A DNA stretch of 52,946 nucleotides from an uncultured Lachnoclostridium sp. (GCA_905212635.1 CAJMFH010000018.1:1-52946), one strand, 5' to 3'; counted from the stretch's first letter, positions 1 to 8,947 are shown. Numbers and translations are program-made. The notes: generated from the letters alone by a model not told the origin.

Positions 1-55
1 AAATACCGACCTCCAATCGTTAGATTTTTAGGTCTAACTTTTTGGGGTCGGTACA
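1..55 (-). mobile_element. End of an IS3-family (IS150-like) insertion sequence, cut by the window edge
   Basis: Read on the minus strand, the sequence starts at base 55 with TGTACCGACCCC and runs on as AAAAAGTTAGACC followed by AAAAATCTAACG. Terminal repeats of this style, TG at the tip followed by a GACCCC and AAAAAGTTAGA core, are known from IS150-group elements of Firmicutes. The outer 8 bases TACCGACC (4-11) can also pair with GGTCGGTA (46-53). The transposase would lie left of base 1, so no coding part is visible. The family assignment rests on recognition of the tip only. Confidence 0.55.
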
Positions 56-111
56 TTTGTTATTCCAGACTGTTTTTTCATGTTAATTATTAACTACCCC
101 TCAACAAAAAA

Positions 112-1425
112 TCATCCCTGCTCCTTCTCCTTCGGCAGCACCAGATTCGCAATGATTGCGATCAAAAATACCGTCGCCACGCAATTGTCCGCAAAGACAT
201 TCTGCACGACATCCGGGAAGATGGAGAAGATTTCCGGCACCTGCGTAAAGCCAATTCCTACGCTGAGCGAAAGGGCAGCGATTGTGATGTTGCGCTGGCT
301 GAAACCGCAGTTACTGATCATCTGAAGACCACTGAGCACAATATTTCCAAACATAATGATCGTGCAGCCGCCGAGGACAGCTTCCGGAAGCGTGTTGAGC
401 AATGCACCAAAGATTGGGAATAATCCGGCAAGGATCATAATTCCCGCTCCGGTTGCGATCGTAAAACGGTTGATTACTTTTGTCATTGCGATCAAGCCGA
501 CATTCTGGCTGAACGATGTGATCGGGAGACAGCCAAACAACGCCGAAAGAGAACTGATGTATCCATCACAGGCAATCGAACCGGTGATCTCTTTATCAGT
601 CACTTCACGGTTCAATGCCGAAGCGGCGATGGCGGACGTATCTCCGATCGTCTCCGTCGCAGAGACAAGGAAAATCAGGATGACCGTCACAATCGGTCCA
701 ACATGAAATTCCGGGGTAAATGGCATAAACCGAGGGATTGCAATAATTCCGCACTCTTTCAATGCGGAAAAATCGACGACACCCATGCAGGCAGCCACAA
801 TATAGCCAACAACAAGACCAAATAATACCGATAATTGTTTAAAATAGGATTTGGCAAAAATCTGGAAAAGCAGACAGGCAAGCAATGTGATAAAGCCCAG
901 CAAAAGATTTTTCCAGGAGCCAAAATCCGGTGAACCGGAACCGCCGCCAAACGAAGCCGCGCCGACAGAAAGAAGGGAAAAACCAATTGCTGTAACGACA
1001 CTTGCCGCCACGATCGGAGATACAATCTTTCTCCAGTACTTGGCAAAGAGTCCCAGTGTACCCTCGACAAGACCGCCGACCAGTACCGCACCAACGACAC
1101 TTCCGTAACCGTATTCGGGACCGATTACACAAAAGATACTGACAAATGTAAAACTGATTCCCATTACAATCGGGAGACCGGATCCAATCTTCCAAAGCGG
1201 AAAAAGCTGGATCAAACTGCCGATGCCCGCGATCATCATCGCACATTGGACAAGATTGGTCGTCTGTGCCGCCGACAGACCACACGCACCTGCGACAATC
1301 AGAATAGGAGCAATGTTCGCCACAAACATCGCCAATATATGCTGCAAACCAAACGGAATGGCTTTACCAACCGGCACTTTTCCATCCAGTTTGTAAATAT
1401 TTTCCATGCTTTTATCGTTATTCAT
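112..1425 (-). CDS. pbuX: Xanthine/uracil permease, NCS2 family
   Basis: A membrane symporter of the nucleobase-cation family, expected to import xanthine. The 437-residue protein is almost all hydrophobic helices, with the family landmarks ATETIGDTSA near residue 258 and PITSFSQNVG near residue 301. I start it at the ATG at 1425 because GGAGGAG lies 7 bases upstream; an ATG at 1440 in the same frame has no ribosome binding site. It follows xpt directly, so import and phosphoribosylation of xanthine are co-transcribed, as in the Bacillus xpt-pbuX operon. Xanthine is inferred from this pairing; uracil or uric acid transport cannot be excluded from sequence alone. Confidence 0.88.
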   Translation of the reverse strand: MNNDKSMENIYKLDGKVPVGKAIPFGLQHILAMFVANIAPILIVAGACGLSAAQTTNLVQCAMMIAGIGSLIQLFPLWKIGSGLPIVMGISFTFVSIFCVIGPEYGYGSVVGAVLVGGLVEGTLGLFAKYWRKIVSPIVAASVVTAIGFSLLSVGAASFGGGSGSPDFGSWKNLLLGFITLLACLLFQIFAKSYFKQLSVLFGLVVGYIVAACMGVVDFSALKECGIIAIPRFMPFTPEFHVGPIVTVILIFLVSATETIGDTSAIAASALNREVTDKEITGSIACDGYISSLSALFGCLPITSFSQNVGLIAMTKVINRFTIATGAGIMILAGLFPIFGALLNTLPEAVLGGCTIIMFGNIVLSGLQMISNCGFSQRNITIAALSLSVGIGFTQVPEIFSIFPDVVQNVFADNCVATVFLIAIIANLVLPKEKEQG

Positions 1426-1445
1426 TGTATTCTCCTCCAAAATTT

Positions 1446-2021
1446 TTATCGAAACGTGATCTCACCGGTTTTACTGTCCATCGCGTCTACGATTGCGAGA
1501 GATTCCAGCTGAACCCCTTTTTCGCGGATTCTCTTACCGCCCTCCTGAAACCCTTTTTCCACAGCAATACCGATTCCCTCTACAGTTGCCCCGGCACTCT
1601 GCACCAGGTCGATCAGTCCTTCCAGGGCACAGCCATTGGCAAGAAAATCGTCAATCAAAAGGATATGATCGTCTTTTCCGATATATTTTTTGGAAACGAT
1701 AACATCGTATACTTTCTTGTGAGTAAATGATTCTATCTTTGTAGAATAAACATCTCCGTCAATGTTGATACTTTGTGATTTTTTAGCAAATACAACCGGC
1801 ACATGAAAATGCTGTGCCACGATGCACGCGATGCCAATCCCGGATGCCTCGATGGTCAGGATCTTATTGATCGGCTTGTCCGCAAACAGCCGTTTAAATT
1901 CTTTTCCCATCTCGTTAAACAGATCTGTGTCCATCTGATGATTCAAAAAACTGTCAACCTTTAAAACATTGCCCTCTTTCACAATACCGTCTTTACGAAT
2001 ACGTTCTTCTAATAATTTCAT
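1446..2021 (-). CDS. xpt: Xanthine phosphoribosyltransferase
   Basis: Converts xanthine and PRPP to XMP in purine salvage, in the cytoplasm. The 191-residue length is normal for Xpt. The N-terminus KLLEERIRKDG and the segment ILTIEASGIGIACIVAQ are typical of the family, and the PRPP-binding loop is visible as HILLIDDFLANG near residues 118-129. The ribosome binding site GGAGAAGAG precedes the ATG. It is the first gene of a two-gene operon with the permease. A promoter and a strong stem-loop precede it, but the purine riboswitch consensus is not there. Confidence 0.93.
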   Translation of the reverse strand: MKLLEERIRKDGIVKEGNVLKVDSFLNHQMDTDLFNEMGKEFKRLFADKPINKILTIEASGIGIACIVAQHFHVPVVFAKKSQSINIDGDVYSTKIESFTHKKVYDVIVSKKYIGKDDHILLIDDFLANGCALEGLIDLVQSAGATVEGIGIAVEKGFQEGGKRIREKGVQLESLAIVDAMDSKTGEITFR

Positions 2022-2066
2022 AATCTCTCTTCTCCATTCTGAAACTTTTCACTTTTGCAGGTTCCA

Positions 2067-2108
2067 GGGGCAAAACGCTGCCATGCAGACACGATTCCAT
2101 TTTGCCCC
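2067..2108 (-). promoter_or_regulatory. Structured 5' leader of xpt-pbuX
   Basis: On the transcribed strand GGGGCAAAA pairs perfectly with TTTTGCCCC (9 bp). Inside, CG-CTGC pairs with GCAG-CG around an ATG loop, leaving two bulges on the 5' side only (TGGAAT and TGT). The arm begins about 10 bases after the predicted transcription start. No T-run follows it and it lies about 45 bases before the start codon. The conserved purine-riboswitch core sequences are not present. It may be an aptamer, a protein-binding hairpin, or a plain stabilising 5' stem. Confidence 0.5.
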
Positions 2109-2123
2109 GGATATCATGAAACT

Positions 2124-2152
2124 ATTATACAAAAATAACCGTCAAACCACAA
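2124..2152 (-). promoter_or_regulatory. Promoter of xpt-pbuX
   Basis: The -35 box is TTGTGG (2147-2152) and the -10 box TATAAT (2124-2129), 17 bases apart. It reads into the structured leader and xpt. Confidence 0.65.
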
Positions 2153-2158
2153 CCCTTT

Positions 2159-3505
2159 TTATTCCTTTTTTTCCTGAATCATCGGTCTTAATTTGCGGAT
2201 ACAGTAAGCATATGCCGGAATCAGAAATACATCCGCAAGGATCCATGCGATCGGGCTGGCAAGGCACGCTGCCACAAAACCAAAACGTGCCACGAAGCCA
2301 AAACCGACAATACTTCGTCCAACCATCTCTGCCACGCCGGCAAAGATGGCAAGTTTTCCAAAGCCAAGTCCCTGAATGGCAAAACGGATAATATTAACAA
2401 GAGCCAGCGGGATAAAAAACAAACTATTAATGATTAACAGTTTTGCTACATTCGCTATTATTTCTACCTCTGTAGAATCAACAAAAAGCAGGGCAAAGTT
2501 CTTTCCGAATAAGATCATGACAATTGCTGCCACGACGCTGTAACCGGCTGCCACAAAACTACACTGCACCATTCCTTTGGTGACACGATCCAGTTTTCCG
2601 GCGCCGAGATTTTGTCCGGCATATGTTGCCATCGTCGAGCCAAAGGCATCAAATGGGCAGCAAAAAAACATACTCAGCTTTCCACCGGCAGTCATGGATG
2701 CGACAACGACCGAACCCAGACCATTGACCGCTGTCTGTAAGATCACGCTTCCAATCGCAGTGATCGAATACTGGAGTCCCATCGGGATTCCCATGCTGCA
2801 AAGTCTCGCCACAAATCGTCCGCGCCATCTCCATTCCTCGCCATGCACGCGGAGAATCGGAAACTTCTTAATCAGATAGAGCAGACAGCATACGCCGGAG
2901 ATTGCCTGTGCCAGAACAGTTGCACCCGCAGCACCGGCAACGCCAAGGTGCATTCCGGCGATGGCGATAATATCAAAAGCGATATTTAATACCGATGAGA
3001 TTACCAAAAAGATAAGCGGACTCTTGCTGTCGCCGAGAGAACGCATAATACCGGAAAGCAGGTTATAAAGGTATGTAACCGGGATTCCGATGAAAATGAC
3101 AATAATATAGGCGTAGGATGCATCAAAAATATCTGCCGGGGTATCCATCCACACCAGAATATTGCGGCAGAACAGACTGACTGCGACCGTCATTACAACA
3201 GCAAAAATGATCGACAGCCAGACGCTGTTTGCCACATAATAACGCAGCTGTTTTTCATCTTTTGCTCCGAATTTCTGGGCAACTGGGATCGCAAAGCCAT
3301 TGCATACCCCCATGCAGAAACCGATGATCATAAAATTTATGGAACCGGTGGCACCCACTGCCGCGAGAGCCGATGCGCCTAAAAATCGTCCAACGATGAT
3401 CATATCAACCAAATTGTAAAACTGCTGAAACAGCATTCCGAAAAAAAGTGGAATCGCAAAGCCTAAGATTAAGCGGATCGGGGATCCCTTCGTCATATCT
3501 TTCAT
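2159..3505 (-). CDS. MATE family efflux transporter
   Basis: A 448-residue multidrug/toxin extrusion transporter, expected to export cationic or organic compounds against a Na+ or H+ gradient across the cell membrane. The protein has about twelve hydrophobic segments in two similar halves. The N-terminal stretch GFAIPLFFGMLFQQFYNLVD is characteristic of the DinF/NorM-like branch. AAGGAGG stands 7 bases before the ATG. Its own promoter is upstream and its 3' end abuts the xpt promoter, so it is a separate transcription unit from xpt. The substrate cannot be read from sequence. A second, distinct MATE protein lies at 34692-36041. Confidence 0.9.
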   Translation of the reverse strand: MKDMTKGSPIRLILGFAIPLFFGMLFQQFYNLVDMIIVGRFLGASALAAVGATGSINFMIIGFCMGVCNGFAIPVAQKFGAKDEKQLRYYVANSVWLSIIFAVVMTVAVSLFCRNILVWMDTPADIFDASYAYIIVIFIGIPVTYLYNLLSGIMRSLGDSKSPLIFLVISSVLNIAFDIIAIAGMHLGVAGAAGATVLAQAISGVCCLLYLIKKFPILRVHGEEWRWRGRFVARLCSMGIPMGLQYSITAIGSVILQTAVNGLGSVVVASMTAGGKLSMFFCCPFDAFGSTMATYAGQNLGAGKLDRVTKGMVQCSFVAAGYSVVAAIVMILFGKNFALLFVDSTEVEIIANVAKLLIINSLFFIPLALVNIIRFAIQGLGFGKLAIFAGVAEMVGRSIVGFGFVARFGFVAACLASPIAWILADVFLIPAYAYCIRKLRPMIQEKKE

Positions 3506-3540
3506 GTGTGTGCCTCCTTATTTTTCTAAATTGCTGTAAC

Positions 3541-3569
3541 AGTATACAAAATATTTTTTCGCTTGTAAA
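3541..3569 (-). promoter_or_regulatory. Promoter of the first MATE gene
   Basis: TTTACA (3564-3569) and TATACT (3541-3546) are 17 bases apart, upstream of the MATE start at 3505. Confidence 0.6.
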
Positions 3570-3626
3570 GAAAATTTCTCAATTTTATATTTATTTAATC
3601 TATCTAACCATTTTGTTATCAAATTC

Positions 3627-4373
3627 TTACCGCCAGCTTTTCGGAAACACGTATCCTTCGCGGTTCGCTAACGTATCAAAACGATACCCTTTTTCCTTAA
3701 TCAGTTGCAGGATTTCCGGCAATACGGCTGCGGTATTTTTCATCGTATTCGAATCGTGAAGCAGGATGATCGGATTGTCATATTTCTCCAAATCTTTTTT
3801 TACATTCTGATAAATACTCGCCATCGGAACTCCCACCGCAACCGAATCTTCGCCCGATACATTCCAGTCAAAACTCTTGATCTTCTGCTTTTGCAGTTCT
3901 TCCATCAGATCATCCACGATCGGACACACATAGCCATTGTTGCTCCCCCACGGAAAACGATGCAGAGAGACCGGCTTTCCTGTCACTTCCTCAATCCTTG
4001 CCTTACATTTTTCGAAATCATTCCAGAAATATTTCTTATTGCAGTACATTTCATCTTTTTTATGACAATAAGTATGTACCCCGACACTGTGTCCTTCTTC
4101 CATCTCGCGTTTTACGATTTTCTCACGCTCTCCGGTAATTTCCTCGCCGATCAAAAAAAAGGTCGCCTTCGCATCGTATTTCTTTAACGTATCCAAAATC
4201 CCCGGCGTAATCTCGCTGGGTCCGTCGTCAAATGTCACATAAGCGACTTTCTCTGCCGGCTTCGGTCCCGTTACCGTTACGTTTTCTACTTTTGTAGAAC
4301 TGTTTTTCTGCCATTGCCACGCGATCAGCACCAAAAGGGCTGCTACTCCAAAACCATACAATACTCGCTTCAT
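3627..4373 (-). CDS. Membrane-anchored polysaccharide deacetylase (NodB domain)
   Basis: A carbohydrate esterase family 4 enzyme that removes acetyl groups from N-acetylated sugars, probably cell-wall peptidoglycan. Residues 4-22 form an uncleaved-looking N-terminal membrane segment, so the domain faces outward. All five NodB motifs are visible: TFDDGPS (47-53, metal and base aspartates), HTYCH (100-104, the metal histidines), RFPWG (139-143), DWN (169-171) and LLHD (204-207, catalytic histidine). At 248 residues it is a compact single-domain form. The start has GAGG upstream. It stands alone between the MATE gene and the terminator of the sugar operon. Substrate and biological role are inferred from the family. 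Confidence 0.9.
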   Translation of the reverse strand: MKRVLYGFGVAALLVLIAWQWQKNSSTKVENVTVTGPKPAEKVAYVTFDDGPSEITPGILDTLKKYDAKATFFLIGEEITGEREKIVKREMEEGHSVGVHTYCHKKDEMYCNKKYFWNDFEKCKARIEEVTGKPVSLHRFPWGSNNGYVCPIVDDLMEELQKQKIKSFDWNVSGEDSVAVGVPMASIYQNVKKDLEKYDNPIILLHDSNTMKNTAAVLPEILQLIKEKGYRFDTLANREGYVFPKSWR

Positions 4374-4444
4374 ATTCTTCGCCTCACATTTTGCAAAACT
4401 CTCCTGTTATTTATCTTATGCCATAAAAAAGAAAACGTGAAAAG

Positions 4445-4477
4445 AGCCACTCTGCTTAACGACTACAGAGCGGCTCC
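4445..4477 (-). terminator. Terminator of the cellobiose transport operon
   Basis: On the minus strand GAGCCGCTCTG pairs with CAGAGTGGCTC (11 bp, one G-U pair) and is followed by TTTTC. It lies 43 bases after the last permease gene. Confidence 0.8.
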
Positions 4478-4519
4478 ATTCACAACATAGTTATTTATTT
4501 TTACAAAAGAATTCGCTGT

Positions 4520-5422
4520 TTAACCTTTTACAGATCCAAGTGCTACACCACGGATGATGAACTTCGATAAGCAGAGGTATACGATGATCAATGGAATGAT
4601 CGCGATACCAAGTACCATATATACTTTACCTAAGTCAAAGTTACCATTTGCCTCGGCGTTGAGACCGGCGATAACAAGTGGAAGTGTTGCATTTTTGCTG
4701 TTTGTATCCATCAACAGCTGTGGAAGGAAGTAGTTGTTCCAGGATGCTACGAACTGGAAGATCAACTGTACTGCCATTGCCGGTTTCAAGATCGGCATTG
4801 CCACAAAGTTAAAGATGTAAAATTCGTGTCCACCATCGATTCGACCAGCTTCTACAATCTCCATCGGGAGAGAACTCTCCATATACTGCTTGATGAAGAA
4901 GAATACACCCGGTGCCGCCAAAGTAGGGAAAATCAATGGCAGAAGATGATTGTACATTCCTACGGATTTTACAAGGTCTACATATCCAAGTGCAGATACC
5001 TGGGTAGGTACCATTAAGACAAACATGATGGCGATAAACGCTGCTTTTTTCAAACGGAAATCATACGCATATAACCCATATGCTGTGAGGGCTGCGATAT
5101 ATACACTTCCCACACAGGTAATAGCTGCGACGATAAAACTGTTTCCCATCGCCTGAATAACCGGTTTATTCGGATCATTTAACGCATTTTTCAAGTTCGT
5201 CATAAAGTTTGAACCAGGAATCAGGTTAAATGTACTTGTCAATGTCGCATGGTCTTTTGTCAGGTTGATCAAAAGAGTAACAAACGGGAAAAGTGCTATA
5301 ACACAAACTAAGATCAGCACAACGTAAGCAACGATACGACGGAAAATCAAGATACGATGTCCGCGTTTTTCCTGTGCCGTCAATTCTGCACCTCCGGCAA
5401 TATCATCATGAACTGTTGCCAT
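4520..5422 (-). CDS. Sugar ABC transporter permease, MalG-type (CUT1)
   Basis: Inner-membrane subunit of a carbohydrate importer. The 300-residue protein has about six hydrophobic helices and the coupling loop that contacts the ATPase, EAGRIDGGHEFYIFNFVAMP, which matches the EAA motif of binding-protein-dependent permeases. I choose the ATG at 5422, preceded by AAAGGAG, over a longer reading from 5446. The start overlaps the upstream permease region, with that gene's stop only a few bases before, so the two are translationally coupled. No ATPase gene is present; CUT1 systems of Firmicutes often share one MsmX-like ATPase encoded elsewhere. Substrate cellobiose is inferred from the adjacent phosphorylase. 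Confidence 0.9.
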   Translation of the reverse strand: MATVHDDIAGGAELTAQEKRGHRILIFRRIVAYVVLILVCVIALFPFVTLLINLTKDHATLTSTFNLIPGSNFMTNLKNALNDPNKPVIQAMGNSFIVAAITCVGSVYIAALTAYGLYAYDFRLKKAAFIAIMFVLMVPTQVSALGYVDLVKSVGMYNHLLPLIFPTLAAPGVFFFIKQYMESSLPMEIVEAGRIDGGHEFYIFNFVAMPILKPAMAVQLIFQFVASWNNYFLPQLLMDTNSKNATLPLVIAGLNAEANGNFDLGKVYMVLGIAIIPLIIVYLCLSKFIIRGVALGSVKG

Positions 5423-5426
5423 ATCG

Positions 5427-6377
5427 TCACGCTCCTTTCTTCGCATTTTTCAATGCTTTTTTCTGTGCTTTTTTATTTGCTCTCGCTTCTTTATCGTCAT
5501 CACTTTCCATCAACTTAAATAAGAAGATACCGATGATACCTGCTACAAAGAACAATACTACAGACTCTGTCGCAGCAAATCCGACGTCTGCGGAACCGCT
5601 GATTCCATTACTGATGTCCATAACAACAGTCTTTGCGACTTCGTTTGGTCCACCATTTTTAACCAAAAGGTTTGGAATATCGAACATCTGCAGACCACCG
5701 ATCATAGATGTTACCATTACATATAACATAATCGGCTTCAACATAGGAAGCGTAATTTTCTTAAACTGTTGTCCTGCACTGGCTCCATCGATTGAAGATG
5801 CTTCATACAGTGCCGGGTCAATTCCCATGATACCTGCCATCAAAAGAATTGTCGTATTTCCTGTCCACATGATAAAGTTAATAAACGCGATCAAACAGCG
5901 GATACTCCACTCATCTTCCAGGAAATTAAATGCTGTACCAAATATCTGGTTTACCGGACCGGTTACTGCAAACAATGTTGCAAACAATACGGCTACGGAC
6001 GATGCCATCAACATATTTGGCAGATACAAAATAACTTTTACTGCTCCTGTTCCCTTTAATTTAAGTCTCAAATCCGTAAACCAGGAAGCAAATAATAAGG
6101 AAATCAAAATCTGTGGGATAAATCCAAGTAACCACAGTAAAAATGTATTACCGAAATACTTCAGAATCTGTCCTTCTGTAAACACTTTTACATAATTATC
6201 AAATCCTACAAATTGTACTACGGTGTCAAATAAATCCTCATACTTTGAGAAAAAGCTGTTATAAAACGTCATAATCAACGGATATAAATTGAAGATGCCA
6301 TAAGCGATAAAGAATGGCAATATGAAAATGAGACCCCATTTTCCGTATTTCAATTTATGAGGGCGTTGGTATTTCAT
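5427..6377 (-). CDS. Sugar ABC transporter permease, MalF-type (CUT1)
   Basis: Partner permease of the previous gene; together they form the membrane channel for the sugar delivered by the binding lipoprotein. The 316-residue protein carries six hydrophobic helices and an EAA-type loop, EASSIDGASAGQQFKKITLP. The C-terminus is a charged, lysine-rich tail. The ATG at 6377 follows AAAGGGGG by 8 bases and is preferred over the upstream in-frame ATG at 6431, which lies beyond a stem-loop. The gene sits downstream of that stem-loop, which would lower its expression relative to the binding protein. Confidence 0.9.
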   Translation of the reverse strand: MKYQRPHKLKYGKWGLIFILPFFIAYGIFNLYPLIMTFYNSFFSKYEDLFDTVVQFVGFDNYVKVFTEGQILKYFGNTFLLWLLGFIPQILISLLFASWFTDLRLKLKGTGAVKVILYLPNMLMASSVAVLFATLFAVTGPVNQIFGTAFNFLEDEWSIRCLIAFINFIMWTGNTTILLMAGIMGIDPALYEASSIDGASAGQQFKKITLPMLKPIMLYVMVTSMIGGLQMFDIPNLLVKNGGPNEVAKTVVMDISNGISGSADVGFAATESVVLFFVAGIIGIFLFKLMESDDDKEARANKKAQKKALKNAKKGA

Positions 6378-6405
6378 CTTAAAATCCCCCTTTCCACCTG
6401 CTTTT

Positions 6406-6445
6406 TTGTAAAGAAAAAGTGGGGCAGGCACTTTCCTGCCCCACT
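6406..6445 (-). terminator. Intercistronic attenuating stem-loop between binding protein and permease genes
   Basis: AGTGGGGCAGG and CCTGCCCCACT form an 11-bp perfect stem with a 6-base loop (6418-6445), followed on the minus strand by TTTTTCTTT. It lies 26 bases after the binding-protein stop codon. In sugar importers such hairpins let most transcripts end after the binding-protein gene, or protect its mRNA from decay. Confidence 0.8.
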
Positions 6446-6470
6446 CATCATTTTATCAGTTACTTTAATA

Positions 6471-7883
6471 TTACTCTGCTTTCAAAGCTGGGTACTGTTT
6501 TGTAACAAGTTTCTTCCAGTTTGCAATTGCTTCATCTTTAGAGCATTTGCCATTGTAGTAGTCTTTCATAGCTGTCATCAAGTTCTCGATGCAACCCTGA
6601 TCGTAAGGAGATACGTTGCTGCAGTCGATCTTGTCAGCTGCTGCGGAAAGTGTCTCTACGAGTGACTGTCCACCAAGGAAATCAGATGTTACGCCTTTTT
6701 CTTTCAATTTCTCATTGGCTGCTTTGTTGTTAACAAAATCCTGAGTATCTTTGCTGATGTTGAACATGATGTCCTGATCGCAGCAAAGTTTCTGCATGAT
6801 GTCTTTTACAAGTGCTGCGTTGTCTGTGCCTGTAGCACCACAGATGAAGGAACCGCCCCAGTTGAAGGACTGTGGTCCTGTACATACTGCCCAGTCACCA
6901 TAACTTCCGCCTGCTTCAAATGTTCCGTCGTCGTTTTTCTTAGCTCCGGAACCTTCTGCCATGGAGAAGTTAATGCCCCAAGCTGGCATGAAGTAACCAA
7001 ATACGTTACCATCTTTACCCATTCCTGCGGTCCAGTCTTTTGCCCACAAGGATGTTTTCTTGTTGTATCCGTTATCTGTGTACTCTTTTGTCTTGTCAAT
7101 CCAGTTTTCGATGCTGGAATCCAACTGAAGAGTCTTGTCATCGCTTACAAATTTCTGGCTTACGTTGTTAGAGAATACACGAAGTGCATCATCAAATCCG
7201 GAAAGCATTGTGATCTTGCCTTTGGATTTTTCTTTTACGGTAGCTGCTGCTGCATCGAATTTATCCCAGTCGCTCAACTGCTCCTGAATCTTTGCTGGAT
7301 CATCTGTTCCGAAGATCTGTTTTGCATAAGAACGTCTGTAAACGAATCCACCTGGGCAGCCCTGCCATGATACTCCACGGAGAACTCCGTCAGCTCCTGT
7401 AGCAGCCTGTTTTGTGTAGTCATACATCTGTGACATGTCCTCATCTGTCAAACCAAGTGCTTTTACATCTACAGCTTTGTCTGTATTTGTGTACTTGTTA
7501 ACATAGTCCATCTCACAAAGGAACATATCTACTTTGTCATCTGCACTTGCAGAATCCTGAGCTTTCAATGCTGCATCCAGTTTGTCCTGATAGTTGTTTC
7601 CTTCATTTGCATTCTGAATGAAGTTTACTTTTACATCTCCGATTGATTTTGTACTCTTATCATAGTCCGGATAGTATTTTTCGAAACGTGAACTGAATTC
7701 ATCATTCCAAACATAAATGTTCAATACTTTTCCGCCGCCATCAGCGAGTGTCTCAACTTTTTCAGTCTTATCAGCACTTCCGCTGTTTGTGTTAGATGTT
7801 GTGGAATCGGATCCACCGCATCCTGTCAGACATCCTGCTACCATTGTTAATGAAAGAGCTAAAGCTAACCATTTTTTCCTCAT
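6471..7883 (-). CDS. Extracellular sugar-binding lipoprotein of an ABC importer
   Basis: The 470-residue solute-binding protein captures the sugar at the cell surface. Its N-terminus is a lipoprotein signal peptide with lipobox LTGC (residues 19-22), so Cys22 should be lipidated. A serine/threonine-rich linker follows. The body is rich in aromatic and acidic residues as in CUT1 binding proteins, with repeated tryptophans around residues 255-330. AGGAGG precedes the ATG by 10 bases. It lies between the LacI gene and the permeases in one transcription unit. Together with the divergent cellobiose phosphorylase this suggests cellobiose or short cellodextrins as ligand. Confidence 0.9.
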   Translation of the reverse strand: MRKKWLALALSLTMVAGCLTGCGGSDSTTSNTNSGSADKTEKVETLADGGGKVLNIYVWNDEFSSRFEKYYPDYDKSTKSIGDVKVNFIQNANEGNNYQDKLDAALKAQDSASADDKVDMFLCEMDYVNKYTNTDKAVDVKALGLTDEDMSQMYDYTKQAATGADGVLRGVSWQGCPGGFVYRRSYAKQIFGTDDPAKIQEQLSDWDKFDAAAATVKEKSKGKITMLSGFDDALRVFSNNVSQKFVSDDKTLQLDSSIENWIDKTKEYTDNGYNKKTSLWAKDWTAGMGKDGNVFGYFMPAWGINFSMAEGSGAKKNDDGTFEAGGSYGDWAVCTGPQSFNWGGSFICGATGTDNAALVKDIMQKLCCDQDIMFNISKDTQDFVNNKAANEKLKEKGVTSDFLGGQSLVETLSAAADKIDCSNVSPYDQGCIENLMTAMKDYYNGKCSKDEAIANWKKLVTKQYPALKAE

Positions 7884-7939
7884 AAAAATTATTCCTCCTA
7901 ATCCTTAATTTTTGTTTGTGAATGGTTTCTGTATAATTA

Positions 7940-8947
7940 CTAAAGCCTCTTCACAGATCTTCCCTGTATCAACTCGCCCTGCACGACCAGCCGCTCGGTC
8001 AATGAAGTTTTTGGTTCTTCAATGGCTTCCACTAACTTTCGTGCCGCTAACCTCCCGAGATCCTCTGTATTCTGCTTGTAGGTGGTTAATCTTGGTTCAA
8101 TCACCTGCGAGATTCTCTGCCCGTCATATCCGACGACCGAAATATCATCCGGTACGGATAAGCCCTGGCTCTCGATTTCATTAAGTCCACCAACACAAGA
8201 AAAATCGTCTGGATAAATGATACACGTCGGTCTGTTATTTAGCGTTAATAATTCATTTGTTATTCTGGCTGCGCTCTCGGGATCGTGATAGACACCTTCG
8301 CGCACCCATTCGTCTCTCACCGGAACATGTAATTCTTTCATGGTCCGATAGAAACTTCGAAGTCGATGTTCTGTTACACCGGATTCGGCACCGTGTATGT
8401 AAGCGATGTCACGATGTCCCATATCGACAACATACTGAACGATTTCTTCCATTCCTGTTACATTATCGGATAAGATACTGCTTTTATTATGGAACGAATA
8501 ATCAATCGTTACAACAGGTATTTCACCATTTACCAGTTCCAAAATCGCCTCATCCTCAAAATCCACACAGGCAATCACCACTCCGTCAACGCCTCGGTAC
8601 TTGCTATGTTCGTAATACGATAATTTGTTTTTACCGGCATGTTGACTTATAAATGTAATGTCATACCCTTCCTCTTCTGCACCCCGCCGGAAACTGTCCA
8701 GCACGTGGGAGAAATAGGAATGTGTCAAGCCACAATTCGCTTTGTCTACGAAAAGCACTCCAATATTATAAGTACGATTCGTTTTCAATGCTCTTGCGGA
8801 GGAGTTAGGCAAATATCCAAGTTCTTTTGCCACCCGGCAAATCCTTTCCTTGGTCTCATCACTAATGTCGCCTCGATTATTTAATGCCTTACTAACTGTT
8901 GCTATAGAAACGTGACATTTGGACGAGATATCTTTCATCGATACCAT
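7940..8947 (-). CDS. LacI family transcriptional regulator of the cellobiose genes
   Basis: A 335-residue repressor. The N-terminal helix-turn-helix is canonical (ISSKCHVSIATVSKALN) followed by the hinge (LGYLPNSSARALKT) and a periplasmic-binding-protein-like sensor domain. I start at the ATG at 8947 because GAGGG stands 6 bases upstream; the ATG at 8953 has none. It is the first gene of the transporter operon and diverges from the phosphorylase. Two copies of a LacI-type operator core lie between the two promoters, so it very likely represses both directions and its own gene. The inducer is probably cellobiose or a derivative (inference). Confidence 0.92.
   Translation of the reverse strand: MVSMKDISSKCHVSIATVSKALNNRGDISDETKERICRVAKELGYLPNSSARALKTNRTYNIGVLFVDKANCGLTHSYFSHVLDSFRRGAEEEGYDITFISQHAGKNKLSYYEHSKYRGVDGVVIACVDFEDEAILELVNGEIPVVTIDYSFHNKSSILSDNVTGMEEIVQYVVDMGHRDIAYIHGAESGVTEHRLRSFYRTMKELHVPVRDEWVREGVYHDPESAARITNELLTLNNRPTCIIYPDDFSCVGGLNEIESQGLSVPDDISVVGYDGQRISQVIEPRLTTYKQNTEDLGRLAARKLVEAIEEPKTSLTERLVVQGELIQGRSVKRL

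Noticed and set aside
2021..2152. A purine riboswitch before xpt
   Set aside because: The conserved core sequences of the purine aptamer are not found; only one arm is present.
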